DNA of 64,000 nucleotides from the NCBI RefSeq assembly GCF_003952485.1, contig NZ_CP034447.1, forward strand, positions 1,488,001 through 1,552,000, read 5' to 3'. The position numbers and the translations under genes were made by a program. Shown here piece by piece: positions 28,558 through 37,629 of this stretch (within the stretch, counting starts at the first letter, position 1; each line of letters opens with the position of its first letter). The notes under the pieces were generated by a model. It saw nothing but the letters and a program-made list of their open reading frames with translations. It was not told the origin of the DNA and searched no databases. This stretch comes from Mesorhizobium sp. M1E.F.Ca.ET.045.02.1.1 (GTDB lineage: Bacteria; Pseudomonadota; Alphaproteobacteria; Rhizobiales; Rhizobiaceae).

Positions 28558-28713
28558 AACGCCCTGCCCGGAGATGACTTTCAATCGCTATTCGCGACCT
28601 GGCGCAGCGAAATCTGCGACCTGTCACGAAGGCGGGCGGCTGGAGCGGTTCAGCGTTTTGGCAGAATCGCTCCGGCTATTTGTCTTCACGCAATCCCGGA
28701 CCAGATACGAGCC

Positions 28714-29559
28714 TTACTCGTCCGCCTTGAAGGTCTGCTTCTGCTGGCCCATGCCTTCGATGCCGAGCTCGACCACGTCGCCGGCTTTCAGGAACACCGG
28801 CGGCTTCATGCCGAGGCCGACGCCGGGCGGCGTGCCGGTGGAAATGATGTCGCCGGGATGCAGCGACATGAACTGGCTGAGATAGGACACCAGATATTTG
28901 ACGCCGAAGACCATGGTCCTGGTCGAACCGTTCTGCATGGTCTTGCCGTTGACGGTCAGCCACATCTTCAGGTTCTGCGGATCGGCGATCTCGTCCTTGG
29001 TCACCAGCCAGGGGCCGATAGGACCGAAAGTGTCGCAGGACTTGCCCTTGGTCCACTGGCCCTGGCGCTCGGCCTGGAAGGCGCGCTCGGAAACATCGTG
29101 TGCAACGCAATAGCCGGCAACATAATCCAGCGCGTCATCCTCGCTGACATACTTCGCCGTCTTGCCGATGACGACGCCAAGCTCCACCTCCCAATCGGTC
29201 TTGACCGAGCCGCGCGGGATCAGCACGTCGTCGTCCGGCCCGACGATGGCCGAGCTTGCCTTCATGAAGATGATCGGCTCGGGCGGCACGGTGGCGCCGG
29301 TCTCGGCGGCATGGTCGGAATAGTTGAGACCGATGCAGATGAATTTTCCGGTGCCGGCAACGCAGGCGCCCATGCGCGGCTTGCCGGAAACGGCCGGAAG
29401 CGATTTCGGATCGAGCTTGGAGAGCACGTCCAGCGAAGCCGGATTGAGCGCCGTGCCGGCGATGTCGGGGATGTAGGCCGAAAGGTCGCGGATTGTCCCA
29501 TCCTGATCGAGCAGACCGGGCCGTTCGCTGCCTGCCTCGCCATAGCGCAACAACTTCAT
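28714..29559 (-). CDS. Fumarylacetoacetate hydrolase-family protein
   Basis: Metal-dependent C-C hydrolase of the FAH family, about 281 aa. Metal and active-site segments are visible: CIGLNYSDHAAE, IIFMKASSAIVGP, DWEVELGVVIGK and, near the end, ISTGTPPGVGLGMKPP. The ATG at 29559 follows GGAGAAGAAAG; a longer frame adds eight unlikely residues. It lies 229 bases downstream of an SDR gene on the same strand. In known sugar-acid routes such an SDR/FAH pair oxidises and then cleaves 2-keto-3-deoxy acids (L-fuconate or L-rhamnonate diketo pathway), so 2,4-diketo-3-deoxy-acid hydrolase is a possible role, not proven. Confidence 0.85.
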   Translation of the reverse strand: MKLLRYGEAGSERPGLLDQDGTIRDLSAYIPDIAGTALNPASLDVLSKLDPKSLPAVSGKPRMGACVAGTGKFICIGLNYSDHAAETGATVPPEPIIFMKASSAIVGPDDDVLIPRGSVKTDWEVELGVVIGKTAKYVSEDDALDYVAGYCVAHDVSERAFQAERQGQWTKGKSCDTFGPIGPWLVTKDEIADPQNLKMWLTVNGKTMQNGSTRTMVFGVKYLVSYLSQFMSLHPGDIISTGTPPGVGLGMKPPVFLKAGDVVELGIEGMGQQKQTFKADE

Positions 29560-29787
29560 CTTTCTTCTCCACCTTGCGGCCAAAGGCCGTTTTGCAACAC
29601 TCTTCGCCCGGATGACGGCTTCACTGCGAAGGCCGGCGGACCGTATTCGTCAGCCCGATCTCCGGCAAGCACGCATGGCGCTCAGGGCCGCCGGCGGGCA
29701 GGATTTTCAGACTTTCCGATCCTCTGCCAATTAACGCGGGGTTGGGCGCGATCTTTCTGTCCGCCAACGGTCTTTTCCCGGCGGCGA

Positions 29788-30519
29788 TCAGATCGACCAG
29801 CCGCCGTCGATATTATAGGCCTGACCCGACGTGTAGGTCGCTCCCGCCAGATAGACGGCGAGATCGGCGATCTCCTCGGGCGTACCCAGCCTTCCCATGG
29901 GCTGACGGGCGATGAAGGCGGCACGCGCCGCCTCATAGTCGCCCTGCGCATGCATGCGGTCCTGCAGCGACGGGCTCTCGACCGTGCCCGGGCAGATGGC
30001 ATTGCAGCGGATTCCTCTGGCGACATAGTCGGCGGCGACCGCTTTGGTGAGGCCGACGACCGCCGCCTTGGTCAGGCCATAGACGAAGCGGTTCGGCACG
30101 CCCTTCTGCGAGCTCGCCAGCGACGCCATGTTGATGATCGAGCCGTCGCCGCGCTCCAGCATGCCGGGCAGCACGGCGCGGATGGTGCGGATCATCGAGT
30201 GGACATTGAGGTTCAAGGCGAAGTCGAGGTCCTCATCCTTCATTTCGAGGATGGAGCCCGAATGGACGAAGCCGGCGCAATTGAACAGCACGTCGACCGG
30301 GCCGATCTCGGCGAAGGCAGCAGCGACGGCCGCGTCGTTCAGCACGTCGAGCTTGCGGGTCTTGATGCCGGATGTCTTGGCGAGTTCAGCCAGCTGCGGC
30401 TCGTTGATGTCGGTGGCGTGAACCGTGGCGCCTGCCTTGGCGAAAGCCAGCGCGCTTGCCCGGCCGATGCCTTGCGCCGCCGCGGTGACCACAGCCACCT
30501 TGCCTGCCAGATCCGCCAT
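29788..30519 (-). CDS. SDR-family oxidoreductase, possible 2-keto-3-deoxy-sugar-acid dehydrogenase
   Basis: Short-chain dehydrogenase, 243 aa. The Rossmann motif is TAAAQGIGRA, NAG is NCAG, the catalytic Ser is in MASLASSQKG, and Tyr/Lys are in YGLTKAAV. The end (YTSGQAYNIDGGWS) is standard for SDRs. The ATG at 30519 follows GGAGAAAAGGC. Sequence style, with HATDINEPQLAEL after the second strand, resembles L-fuconate-pathway dehydrogenases, and the adjacent FAH gene fits that pathway. Other SDR substrates cannot be excluded. Confidence 0.85.
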   Translation of the reverse strand: MADLAGKVAVVTAAAQGIGRASALAFAKAGATVHATDINEPQLAELAKTSGIKTRKLDVLNDAAVAAAFAEIGPVDVLFNCAGFVHSGSILEMKDEDLDFALNLNVHSMIRTIRAVLPGMLERGDGSIINMASLASSQKGVPNRFVYGLTKAAVVGLTKAVAADYVARGIRCNAICPGTVESPSLQDRMHAQGDYEAARAAFIARQPMGRLGTPEEIADLAVYLAGATYTSGQAYNIDGGWSI

Positions 30520-30765
30520 GCCTTTTCTCCTCGCCTGCCTGGTGCGTCCGCCTTTATCGATGGCCGGCTGCGGCGTCGTGTGCCAGACAGCCGGCATCGT
30601 GCGGCCTACGCTGCGATTTCACAGATAAAGATGTTTTTTCTCGTTAAAGAACACGCGCACAAGCGTCAAGTCCGGACGCAATCAGCTTCGCGGCGGCGGC
30701 CAAGAACGGAGCCGCACACCGAACCTCGTCGCCGCAACGGCGCTGGAGCGCAAAGGCGAGATGCC

Positions 30766-33141
30766 TCAGTCGCCGTAGGGCACCCAGACATTCTTGACCT
30801 CGATGGCGCGGCGCAGGAAGGCCTCGCCGGCGGCTTCGTTTGACGCCCAATCGAGAGTGCGGCCATTGCCGGTCCAGACGCGTTTGAGGTTGCCGATGGA
30901 ATCGGCCTCCGCCTTGGCGCAGGTGTCGGCGTCGGCGAATATCCAGAGCCCGTCGACGTCATCATGCTTGGCCAGCACGCCGCAAAGTTCGGCGCTGCGG
31001 CCGGTGACGATGTTGATGGCGCCGGCCGGGATGTCGGAATATTCGATCACCTGGTAGAGATCGGTGGCTAAAAGCGGGTAGCGCTCGGACGGAACGGCCA
31101 CCACCGTGTTGCCCATGGCGAGCGCCGGCGCCACCAGCGAGACGAGGCCGAGCAACGGCTGGTTGTCCGGCGCGACGATGCTGACGACACCCACCGGCTC
31201 ATGCAGCGCCAGCGTGACCGCGCGGGCCGGCGGCTGGTGGACGCGGCCCTCGAACTTGTCGGTAAGGCCGGCATAGAGGAACAGCCGCTCGATCGACTGC
31301 TCGACCTCTTCACGGGCCGCTTTGGCGGCAACGCCGGTGAGCTGGACAAGACGGGCAGCGAACTCGTCGGCGCGGCCGGACAGGTTCTCGGCCAAATAGT
31401 AGAGCACCTGGCTGCGGTTAAAGGCCGTTGCATCCGGCCAGGCCTTGCACGCGCGGGCAGCAGAAACCGCATCACGTATGTCCTTGCGGTTGCCGAGGCC
31501 GACTTCGCCGGCAAGCTTGCCCTTGGCGGTCGCGACAGCCAGCGAATAATTCCCATCCGGCCGCACCTGCTTGCCGCCGATGAACAGCTTCGCCGTGCGG
31601 TCGATTGCCGTGCCGTCGGCCTGCTCGACGGGCTGGGCCGAGCCGGCTGCAGCCGGCTTGATAGCCGGGCCCACGGGCAGCTTTGCCGAAAGATATTCGA
31701 ACATGCCTTCGCGGCCACCTTCGCGGCCGAAGCCGCTTTCGCGATAGCCGCCGAAGCCGCAGGCGGCGTCGAACATATTGGTGCCGTTGACCCAGACCAC
31801 GCCGGCCTTCAATTGCGGCGCGACATGCAGGGCAAGGTTGACATTCTCGCTCCACACCGAGGCGGCAAGGCCGTAGCGCGTGTTGTTGGCAAGCTCGATC
31901 GCCTCCTCGGTATTGCGGAAGCTCATCGTCGCCAGCACCGGCCCGAAGACCTCTTCCTGCGCCAGAATATTAGCCGGCGAAACAGACGTCGCGAGCGTCG
32001 GCAGATGATAGTGACCTGTGGATGGCAACGCGGCGTCCGGCTGCCAGCAGACGGCGCCTTGCTTGGCGCCCTCGGCGATCAGGCCCTTGACGCGATCGAG
32101 CTGCGTGCGGTCGACGAGCGGTCCGATATCGGTGTTCTTGTCGAGCGGGCTGCCGACCCGCAGCCGGCTCATCCTGACCTTGACCTTGGCGATGAAAGCC
32201 TCGGCGATGCCTTCCTGGACCAGCAGGCGCGAGCCGGCACAGCAGACCTGCCCCTGGTTGAACCAGATGCCGTCGACCAGACCTTCGACGGCGCTGTCGA
32301 GATCGGCATCCTCGAAGACGATGAAGGCCGACTTGCCGCCAAGCTCCAGCGACAGTTTCTTGCCCGAGCCGGCGGTGGCCTTCCTGATGATCTTGCCGAC
32401 TTCCGAAGAGCCGGTGAAGGCGATCTTCTGGATACCGGGATGGTTGACGATGGCAGCACCCGCCTCGGGTCCGCCCTGGACGATGTTGACGACGCCCTTC
32501 GGCACCCCTGCCCGCTCGCAGATCTCGGCAAACAGGATAGCGGTGAGCGGCGTGAATTCGGCCGGCTTCAGCACCACGGTGCAGCCGGCGGCCAAAGCCG
32601 GCGCGATCTTCCAGGCGAGCATCAGCAGCGGAAAATTCCACGGAATGACCTGGCCGACGACGCCGACCGGATTGTGGTCGGAAAAATCCTTTTCGAGCGT
32701 CTGCGCCCAGCCGGCATGATGGATGAAATGGCGGATCGCCAGCGGCACGTCGATGTCGCGGCTCTCGCGGATCGGCTTGCCGTTGTCGATCGATTCCAGC
32801 ACCGCGAACAGGCGCTGGTGGCGCTGCATGGCGCGGCCGATGGCATAGAGCACCTTGGCTCTGGCGTAACCAGAGCTGGCGCTCCACTTCGGCAGCGCCT
32901 TCGCGGCCGCCGCGACCGCCGCATCGATGTCGGCGGCGCCCGCATCCGAGACCTTGGCGAGCAGCTTGCCGGAGGACGGCTCGCTGGTGTCGAAGGTCTT
33001 GCCGCTCGCCGCCGCCTTCCAGGCGCCGTCGATGAACAGCGCTTTTGCGAAATCACGCGAGGCTATCCAGGCATCGGCTTCATTGCGGGCTTCCGGCGCC
33101 GGGCCGTAGTCCATAGCGTGATAGCGTTCGAGGATGTTCAT
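30766..33141 (-). CDS. Two-domain aldehyde dehydrogenase (ALDH16-like)
   Basis: A 791-residue fusion of two ALDH modules. The first (about residues 1-490) is complete: FTGSSEVGK, LELGGKSAFIVFEDADL with the general-base Glu, and GQVCCAGSR with catalytic Cys300. The second (about 510-791) is ALDH-like (LHEPVGVVSIVAPDNQPLLG) but lacks an equivalent Cys motif, so it is probably structural, as in ALDH16-type enzymes. AGGAGG precedes the ATG at 33141. It lies downstream of deoC in the same direction; acetaldehyde or another aldehyde from DeoC is the likely substrate. Confidence 0.88.
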   Translation of the reverse strand: MNILERYHAMDYGPAPEARNEADAWIASRDFAKALFIDGAWKAAASGKTFDTSEPSSGKLLAKVSDAGAADIDAAVAAAAKALPKWSASSGYARAKVLYAIGRAMQRHQRLFAVLESIDNGKPIRESRDIDVPLAIRHFIHHAGWAQTLEKDFSDHNPVGVVGQVIPWNFPLLMLAWKIAPALAAGCTVVLKPAEFTPLTAILFAEICERAGVPKGVVNIVQGGPEAGAAIVNHPGIQKIAFTGSSEVGKIIRKATAGSGKKLSLELGGKSAFIVFEDADLDSAVEGLVDGIWFNQGQVCCAGSRLLVQEGIAEAFIAKVKVRMSRLRVGSPLDKNTDIGPLVDRTQLDRVKGLIAEGAKQGAVCWQPDAALPSTGHYHLPTLATSVSPANILAQEEVFGPVLATMSFRNTEEAIELANNTRYGLAASVWSENVNLALHVAPQLKAGVVWVNGTNMFDAACGFGGYRESGFGREGGREGMFEYLSAKLPVGPAIKPAAAGSAQPVEQADGTAIDRTAKLFIGGKQVRPDGNYSLAVATAKGKLAGEVGLGNRKDIRDAVSAARACKAWPDATAFNRSQVLYYLAENLSGRADEFAARLVQLTGVAAKAAREEVEQSIERLFLYAGLTDKFEGRVHQPPARAVTLALHEPVGVVSIVAPDNQPLLGLVSLVAPALAMGNTVVAVPSERYPLLATDLYQVIEYSDIPAGAINIVTGRSAELCGVLAKHDDVDGLWIFADADTCAKAEADSIGNLKRVWTGNGRTLDWASNEAAGEAFLRRAIEVKNVWVPYGD

Positions 33142-33149
33142 GGGGCGCC

Positions 33150-33304
33150 TCCTTTGCCCTCTCCCTTGTGGGGAGGGTCGATCGGCAGAGCCGATCGGGG
33201 TGGGGGTAAATGGCTGATGGTTCGGTGCATTGGACAGGCTGATCTGATTCTTCGACCCCACCCCGCCGCTGCGCGGCGACCCTCCCCACAAGGGGGAGGG
33301 TGGG
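33150..33304. repeat. Inverted repeat element (family E) between deoC and the ALDH gene
   Basis: CCCTCTCCCTTGTGGGGAGG at the left pairs with CCTCCCCACAAGGGGGAGGG at the right, and internal GATCGGGGTGGGGGT pairs with ACCCCACCCCG. The 155-bp unit is MITE- or RIME-like and would form a long hairpin in the operon transcript. Confidence 0.75.
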
Positions 33305-33306
33305 CG

Positions 33307-34356
33307 TTACGCCATTGCGTGGCGATGGTTGGCCGAATAGTGGCCGGTCAAGTGATGCTCGAGCTGGCGTTCGATGTCGGTGAGCAGGCTGGAGGCGCCG
33401 AAGCGGAACAAGGTCGGCTCGAGCCAGGGCCGGCCGAGCTCTTCCTTCATCAGCACCAGCCAGTCGAGAGAGACCTTGGCCGTCGAAATGCCGCCGGCCG
33501 GCTTGAAGCCGATGAGATAGCCTGTTTCCTCGAAATAAGCGCGGATGGCGCGCACCATGGCAAGCCCGACGGGAAGCGTGGCGTTGACGCTTTCCTTGCC
33601 GGTCGAGGTCTTGATGAAGTCGGCGCCCGCCATCATCGCCACCATCGAGGCCAGCATCACATTACGCAGCGTGGAAAGGTCGCCGGTGCCGAGGATGACC
33701 TTGAGATGAGCCTCGCCGCAGGCGGCGCGCATGGCGACGATCTCGTTGAACAACTCGCGCCACTTGGCGCCGTAGACCAGGCCGCGCGGAATGACGACGT
33801 CGATCTCGTCGGCGCCGTCGCGCACCGAGGCCTCGATCTCCTGCAGGCGCGTCGACAGCGGCGCAAGCCCGTGCGGGAAGGCGGTCGAAACGGCTGCGAC
33901 ATGGACGCCGGTGCCGCGCAGCGCCTCGACCGCGGTGGCGACGAAGGGATGATAGACGCAGACCGCCGCCGGGCGGATGGTTTCGCCGGCGATGCCGAGG
34001 CCATCGACGATATCCTTGCGCAGCGGGTTGATCGCTTTGGCGCAGAGCCGGCGCACGCGCTCGTCGGTGTCGTTGGAATTCAGCGTGGTGAGGTCCATGC
34101 AGGCAATGGCGCGGAGCAGCCAGGCGGCCTGGTTGTCGGCCTTGATCGAACGCCGCTTGGTGAGCGTGGCGACGCGGCGCTCGAGTGCCGAGCGGTTGAC
34201 GCTGCGCACCGATTCCAGAAAGCCGAGATCGAGCTTCATGCCGGGGTTGCGCGCAATGCCGTGCTCCAGCGGCACCGGCGTGTTGGCGGCGGCGCGCGCC
34301 GGCAGCGGCATGACCTTGGACGCGCCTGCGCCCGCCTCGCGGATCGTGCTGCTCAT
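33307..34356 (-). CDS. deoC: Deoxyribose-phosphate aldolase
   Basis: Cleaves 2-deoxyribose-5-phosphate to acetaldehyde and glyceraldehyde-3-phosphate in deoxynucleoside catabolism. At 349 aa it is of the long, eukaryote-like DERA type. Motifs: MDLTTLNSNDT early, DGADEIDVVIPRG, the Schiff-base Lys249 in FIKTSTGK, and GFKPAGGIST. The ATG at 34356 has GGGCAGGAG directly upstream. The ALDH gene downstream could oxidise the acetaldehyde product. A RutR-like palindrome upstream suggests control by pyrimidine status. Confidence 0.93.
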   Translation of the reverse strand: MSSTIREAGAGASKVMPLPARAAANTPVPLEHGIARNPGMKLDLGFLESVRSVNRSALERRVATLTKRRSIKADNQAAWLLRAIACMDLTTLNSNDTDERVRRLCAKAINPLRKDIVDGLGIAGETIRPAAVCVYHPFVATAVEALRGTGVHVAAVSTAFPHGLAPLSTRLQEIEASVRDGADEIDVVIPRGLVYGAKWRELFNEIVAMRAACGEAHLKVILGTGDLSTLRNVMLASMVAMMAGADFIKTSTGKESVNATLPVGLAMVRAIRAYFEETGYLIGFKPAGGISTAKVSLDWLVLMKEELGRPWLEPTLFRFGASSLLTDIERQLEHHLTGHYSANHRHAMA

Positions 34357-34460
34357 CTCCTGCCCTTTCTCAGCGACCTCAGCCGAAGATAGCCCGTGAA
34401 GCGATGCTTCACGAGTCCTTCAGTGGGTCATAACGGAAAAAGGCCACCGAAGCAGCAGAT

Positions 34461-34480
34461 TTTTGACCATACGGTCAAAA
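34461..34480. promoter_or_regulatory. RutR-like operator palindrome upstream of deoC
   Basis: TTTTGACCATACGGTCAAAA contains TTGACCATACGGTCAA, one base away from the RutR consensus TTGACCANNTGGTCAA. It is 105 bases upstream of the deoC start, between deoC and fpr. No RutR gene is in the window. Confidence 0.6.
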
Positions 34481-34507
34481 CAACATGTTGGCGGACTGCG
34501 ACGCGCC

Positions 34508-35335
34508 TCAGCCGACGAAGGCGCGCTCGACGACGAAGCTCGCCGGATGGCTCAAGGAACCTTCCTGAAAGCCGAGGCTTTCGGCGAGCTCCTTGACGTC
34601 CTTCAGCATGTGCATCGAGCCGCAGATCATGATGCGGTCGGTCTCGGGATTGAGCTTGTCGATGCCGAGGTCGGAATAGAATTTGCCCGAGCCGATCAGC
34701 GCGGTGATGCGGCCCATGCGAGGCGACTCCTCGCGCGTCGTCGAGTTGTAGAGCGTGACGCGGCCGCCGGTCAGCTCGCCGATCAGCGGATCGGTCTCAA
34801 GTGCCGTCACCAGTTCCTGGCCATAGAGAAGCTCGGCCTTGTCGCGGCAGGTGTGGGTGAGGAAGACGTGGTCGAACTTCTCATAGGTGTCGGGGTCGCG
34901 CAGCAGGCTGGCGAAGGGCGCGATGCCGGTTCCGGTCGAGATCATGAACAACCGCTTTGCAGGCGTCAGCGCGTCGAGCACCAGCGTGCCGGTCGCCTTC
35001 TGGCGCATGATGACGGTGTCGCCGACCTCAATCTTCTGCAGCTCGGAGGTCAGCGGACCGTCCGGCACCTTGATCGAGAAGAATTCGAGCTCGTCGTCCC
35101 AGGCGGGGCTGGCGACGGAATAGGCGCGGAAGATCGGCTTCTCGGCGTTGGGCAGGCCGATCATGACGAACTCGCCGGAGCGGAAGCGCAGCGATTGCGG
35201 CCGGGTGATGCGGAACGAGAACAGGCGGTCGGTGTAGTGCTTCACCGAAACCACCGTCTCGGCATAAACATTGGCCGGGATCGGGAACTGAAGCGGCCTG
35301 ACGCCGGCGATGTTGACCGCGGATGTCGTGTTCAT
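34508..35335 (-). CDS. fpr: Ferredoxin--NADP+ reductase
   Basis: Cytoplasmic flavoenzyme exchanging electrons between NADPH and ferredoxin or flavodoxin, about 275 aa. The FAD site is RAYSVASP, the nucleotide site is STGTGIAPFASLL, and the C-terminal ICGSMHMLKD and FVVERAFVG are typical of the bacterial FpR subfamily with an extended C-terminal tail. The ATG at 35335 is preferred over an in-frame start at 35377, which adds a basic leader unlike the family. It is divergent from hyuA across a 220-base region. Confidence 0.9.
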   Translation of the reverse strand: MNTTSAVNIAGVRPLQFPIPANVYAETVVSVKHYTDRLFSFRITRPQSLRFRSGEFVMIGLPNAEKPIFRAYSVASPAWDDELEFFSIKVPDGPLTSELQKIEVGDTVIMRQKATGTLVLDALTPAKRLFMISTGTGIAPFASLLRDPDTYEKFDHVFLTHTCRDKAELLYGQELVTALETDPLIGELTGGRVTLYNSTTREESPRMGRITALIGSGKFYSDLGIDKLNPETDRIMICGSMHMLKDVKELAESLGFQEGSLSHPASFVVERAFVG

Positions 35336-35460
35336 CAAACCCAACTTTCCGGCGCGGACGCGGGGCGCAGGCGCCAAACTTTATCCCTTCGCGTCCGAAC
35401 GGTCGGGTTCCAACGCGATTCTCACACACTGCCAACAGCAGGCCCTTGTGTTGGAAAGTT

Positions 35461-35483
35461 ATTAGTATACAAACGATCTTGAG
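35461..35483. promoter_or_regulatory. Candidate shared operator box 1 (GTATACAAA), fpr/hyuA region
   Basis: ATTAGTATACAAACGATCTT matches 17 of 23 positions with the box at 46467-46489, and shares the GTRTRCAAA-type core with the box at 55091-55110. It lies in the divergent promoter region about 70-95 bases before hyuA. GTATAC with flanking T and A tracts also resembles FCD-type GntR operators. Confidence 0.45.
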
Positions 35484-35555
35484 GTCAAGATCAGGGCGTA
35501 AAACACCTTTCCAAACTGGGACATGTCTGTAGTCTTAGCATTTCGGGTTTCGGCA

Positions 35556-37628
35556 ATGGATGAGAAATTTTCGGCGTCGGCGGGAAATGTTGTCGCAGGC
35601 ATCGATGTCGGCGGAACCTTCACCGATCTGCTGCTGATCGACGGCAAGGCGGGCGGCAAGGTGCATATCGCCAAGACGCCGACCACGGTGGAAAACCAGG
35701 CCTTCGGCGTGGTCGCCGCACTTGCCGCGACCGGCTTCCCGGTCGACGGCATCGACCTCATCGTGCACGGCACGACGACCACCACCAATGCCGTGCTGGA
35801 GCGCCGGCTGGCAAGGACCGGCATGATCACCACGCGCGGCTTTCGCGATGTGATCGAGCTCGGCCGGCGCACAAGGCCGCAAGCCTATGGCATGACGGGC
35901 ACCTTCGTGCCGGTCATTCCGCGCGATCTGCGGCTCGAAGTCTCGGAGCGGGTCGAGGCCTCCGGCGCCGTGCGCATGCCGCTCGACGAGGCGGAAATGC
36001 GTACCGCCGTCAAGCAATTGCTGGATGCCGGCTGCGAGTCGCTCGTCATCCATTTCCTGCATTCCTACGCCAACCCTTCGCATGAGCGGCGCGCGGCGGA
36101 GATCGCGGCAGGGCTCTGGCCGAACGGCCACATCACCACCGGCCATGCGCTGCTTTCGGAAGCGCGCGAGTTCGAGCGCGGCGTGACGGCGGCGGTCAAC
36201 GCCTCGGTGCAGCCGATCCTCGAGCGCTATGTCGAGCGGCTGCGCAAGGAGCTGGCTACCCAGGGTTATGCCCGCGACTTCCTGATCATGAACGGCAATG
36301 GCGGCATGATTTCGGCCCACTTCGTCACGCAGGAATCGGCCAAGACCGTCATGTCGGGACCGGCGTCCGGCGTGATCGCCGCCGCCTACACCGGCAAGCG
36401 CGCCGGCTTCGGCAACCTCGTCACCTACGACATGGGCGGCACCTCGACCGACGTAGCGCTGATCCGAAACGCCGAGCCCGCCGTGTCGAACGAGATCGAG
36501 ATCGAATATGCGATGCCGATCCATGTGCCGATGGTGGCGGTGCACACCGTCGGCGCCGGGGGCGGCTCGATCGCGCGCGTCGATGCGGCCGGACTGATCC
36601 AGATCGGCCCCGAAAGCGCCGGCGCCAATCCCGGCCCGATCTGCTACGGGCGCGGCGGCACGGAACCCACCATCACCGACGCCAATCTGGTGCTCGGGCG
36701 GCTGGCGCCGAAGAAGCTGCTGGCGGTCGACAATCCGGTCACGGTCGAGCGCGTCACCCGCATATTCGAAGACAGGATCGGCAAGCACACCGGCCTCTCC
36801 GGCGTCGAGGCGGCCGGCGCCGTGCTGCGGCTCGGCAACATGAAGATGGCGGGCGCCATCCGCATGGTGTCGGTGTCGCGCGGCCACGACCCGCGCGATT
36901 TCGCGCTGTTCGCCTTTGGCGGCGCCGGGCCTCTGCATGCGACGGCGCTTGCCCGCGAGCTCGACCTGCCCCGTGTGCTGGTGCCGGCGCGTCCCGGCAT
37001 CACCAACGCGCTCGGTTGCGTCGTCGCGGATATGCGGCACGACTTCGTCAACACGATCAACCAGCCGGTCGGTGGGCTCGACGAAGCTGGGCTTCGCGAG
37101 GTGTTGGAACGGCACCGTAACGAAGGCGAGGCGCTGATCGCCAAGGAAGCCGTAAAGCCCGACGCGATCCGCGTCACCCATTCCGCCGACATGCAGTTCG
37201 TCGGCCAGACGCATATCATCAACGTGCCGCTGCCGTCGTCATCGGTGACGCGGGCGACACTGCAGCAGCTGTTCGAAAAGGCCTATTTCGCCCGTTTCAA
37301 GGTGGAATTGCCCGAAATCCGCGCCAACCTCGTCAACCTCAACACCTCGGTGACAGGCGAGCGGCCGCAAATCGACCTGTCGCGGCTGATCGACCCGGCG
37401 GGCCGCGCGGCAACGCTTGACGAAGCGCGGCGCGAGATCCGGCCGGTCTGGTATCACGGCACCTGGCACGACACCCCGGTTTACAGTCGCGAAAAACTGC
37501 CGCTCGATGCCGTCATCGAGGGGCCGGCGATCCTGGAACAGATGGACGCCACGACAGTGCTGGAACCCGGCGACCATGCGCGCTCGGACGCGGACGGCAA
37601 CATCATCATCGACATCGGCGAGGCCTGA
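35556..37628 (+). CDS. hyuA: Hydantoinase/oxoprolinase family protein, HyuA-type subunit
   Basis: ATP-dependent cyclic-amide hydrolase subunit (HyuA, N-methylhydantoinase A/5-oxoprolinase family), about 690 aa. The ASKHA-type start is GIDVGGTFTDLLLIDG, and FGGAGPLHATALAREL near residue 450 is typical. The ATG at 35556 or 35523 could be used; neither has a strong ribosome site. hyuB follows after one base. These enzymes open lactam, hydantoin or carboxylate substrates with ATP. A downstream N-heterocycle gene cluster on the other strand suggests the substrate may be a ring lactam such as 6-oxo-tetrahydronicotinate (inference). Confidence 0.88.
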   Translation: MDEKFSASAGNVVAGIDVGGTFTDLLLIDGKAGGKVHIAKTPTTVENQAFGVVAALAATGFPVDGIDLIVHGTTTTTNAVLERRLARTGMITTRGFRDVIELGRRTRPQAYGMTGTFVPVIPRDLRLEVSERVEASGAVRMPLDEAEMRTAVKQLLDAGCESLVIHFLHSYANPSHERRAAEIAAGLWPNGHITTGHALLSEAREFERGVTAAVNASVQPILERYVERLRKELATQGYARDFLIMNGNGGMISAHFVTQESAKTVMSGPASGVIAAAYTGKRAGFGNLVTYDMGGTSTDVALIRNAEPAVSNEIEIEYAMPIHVPMVAVHTVGAGGGSIARVDAAGLIQIGPESAGANPGPICYGRGGTEPTITDANLVLGRLAPKKLLAVDNPVTVERVTRIFEDRIGKHTGLSGVEAAGAVLRLGNMKMAGAIRMVSVSRGHDPRDFALFAFGGAGPLHATALARELDLPRVLVPARPGITNALGCVVADMRHDFVNTINQPVGGLDEAGLREVLERHRNEGEALIAKEAVKPDAIRVTHSADMQFVGQTHIINVPLPSSSVTRATLQQLFEKAYFARFKVELPEIRANLVNLNTSVTGERPQIDLSRLIDPAGRAATLDEARREIRPVWYHGTWHDTPVYSREKLPLDAVIEGPAILEQMDATTVLEPGDHARSDADGNIIIDIGEA

Positions 37629-37629
37629 T

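Noticed and set aside
26533..30843. A 1436-codon open frame on the plus strand
   Set aside because: It runs antisense through three well-supported minus-strand genes (CocE/NonD, FAH, SDR), has an Arg/Ala/Gly/Asp-rich shadow composition and no domain; long antisense frames are expected at this GC content.
31201..34392. A 1063-codon open frame on the plus strand
   Set aside because: Antisense to the ALDH and deoC genes; composition is typical of a frame opposite high-GC codons and no motif is seen.
35535..37214. A 559-codon open frame on the minus strand
   Set aside because: Antisense to hyuA, whose family motifs are unambiguous.
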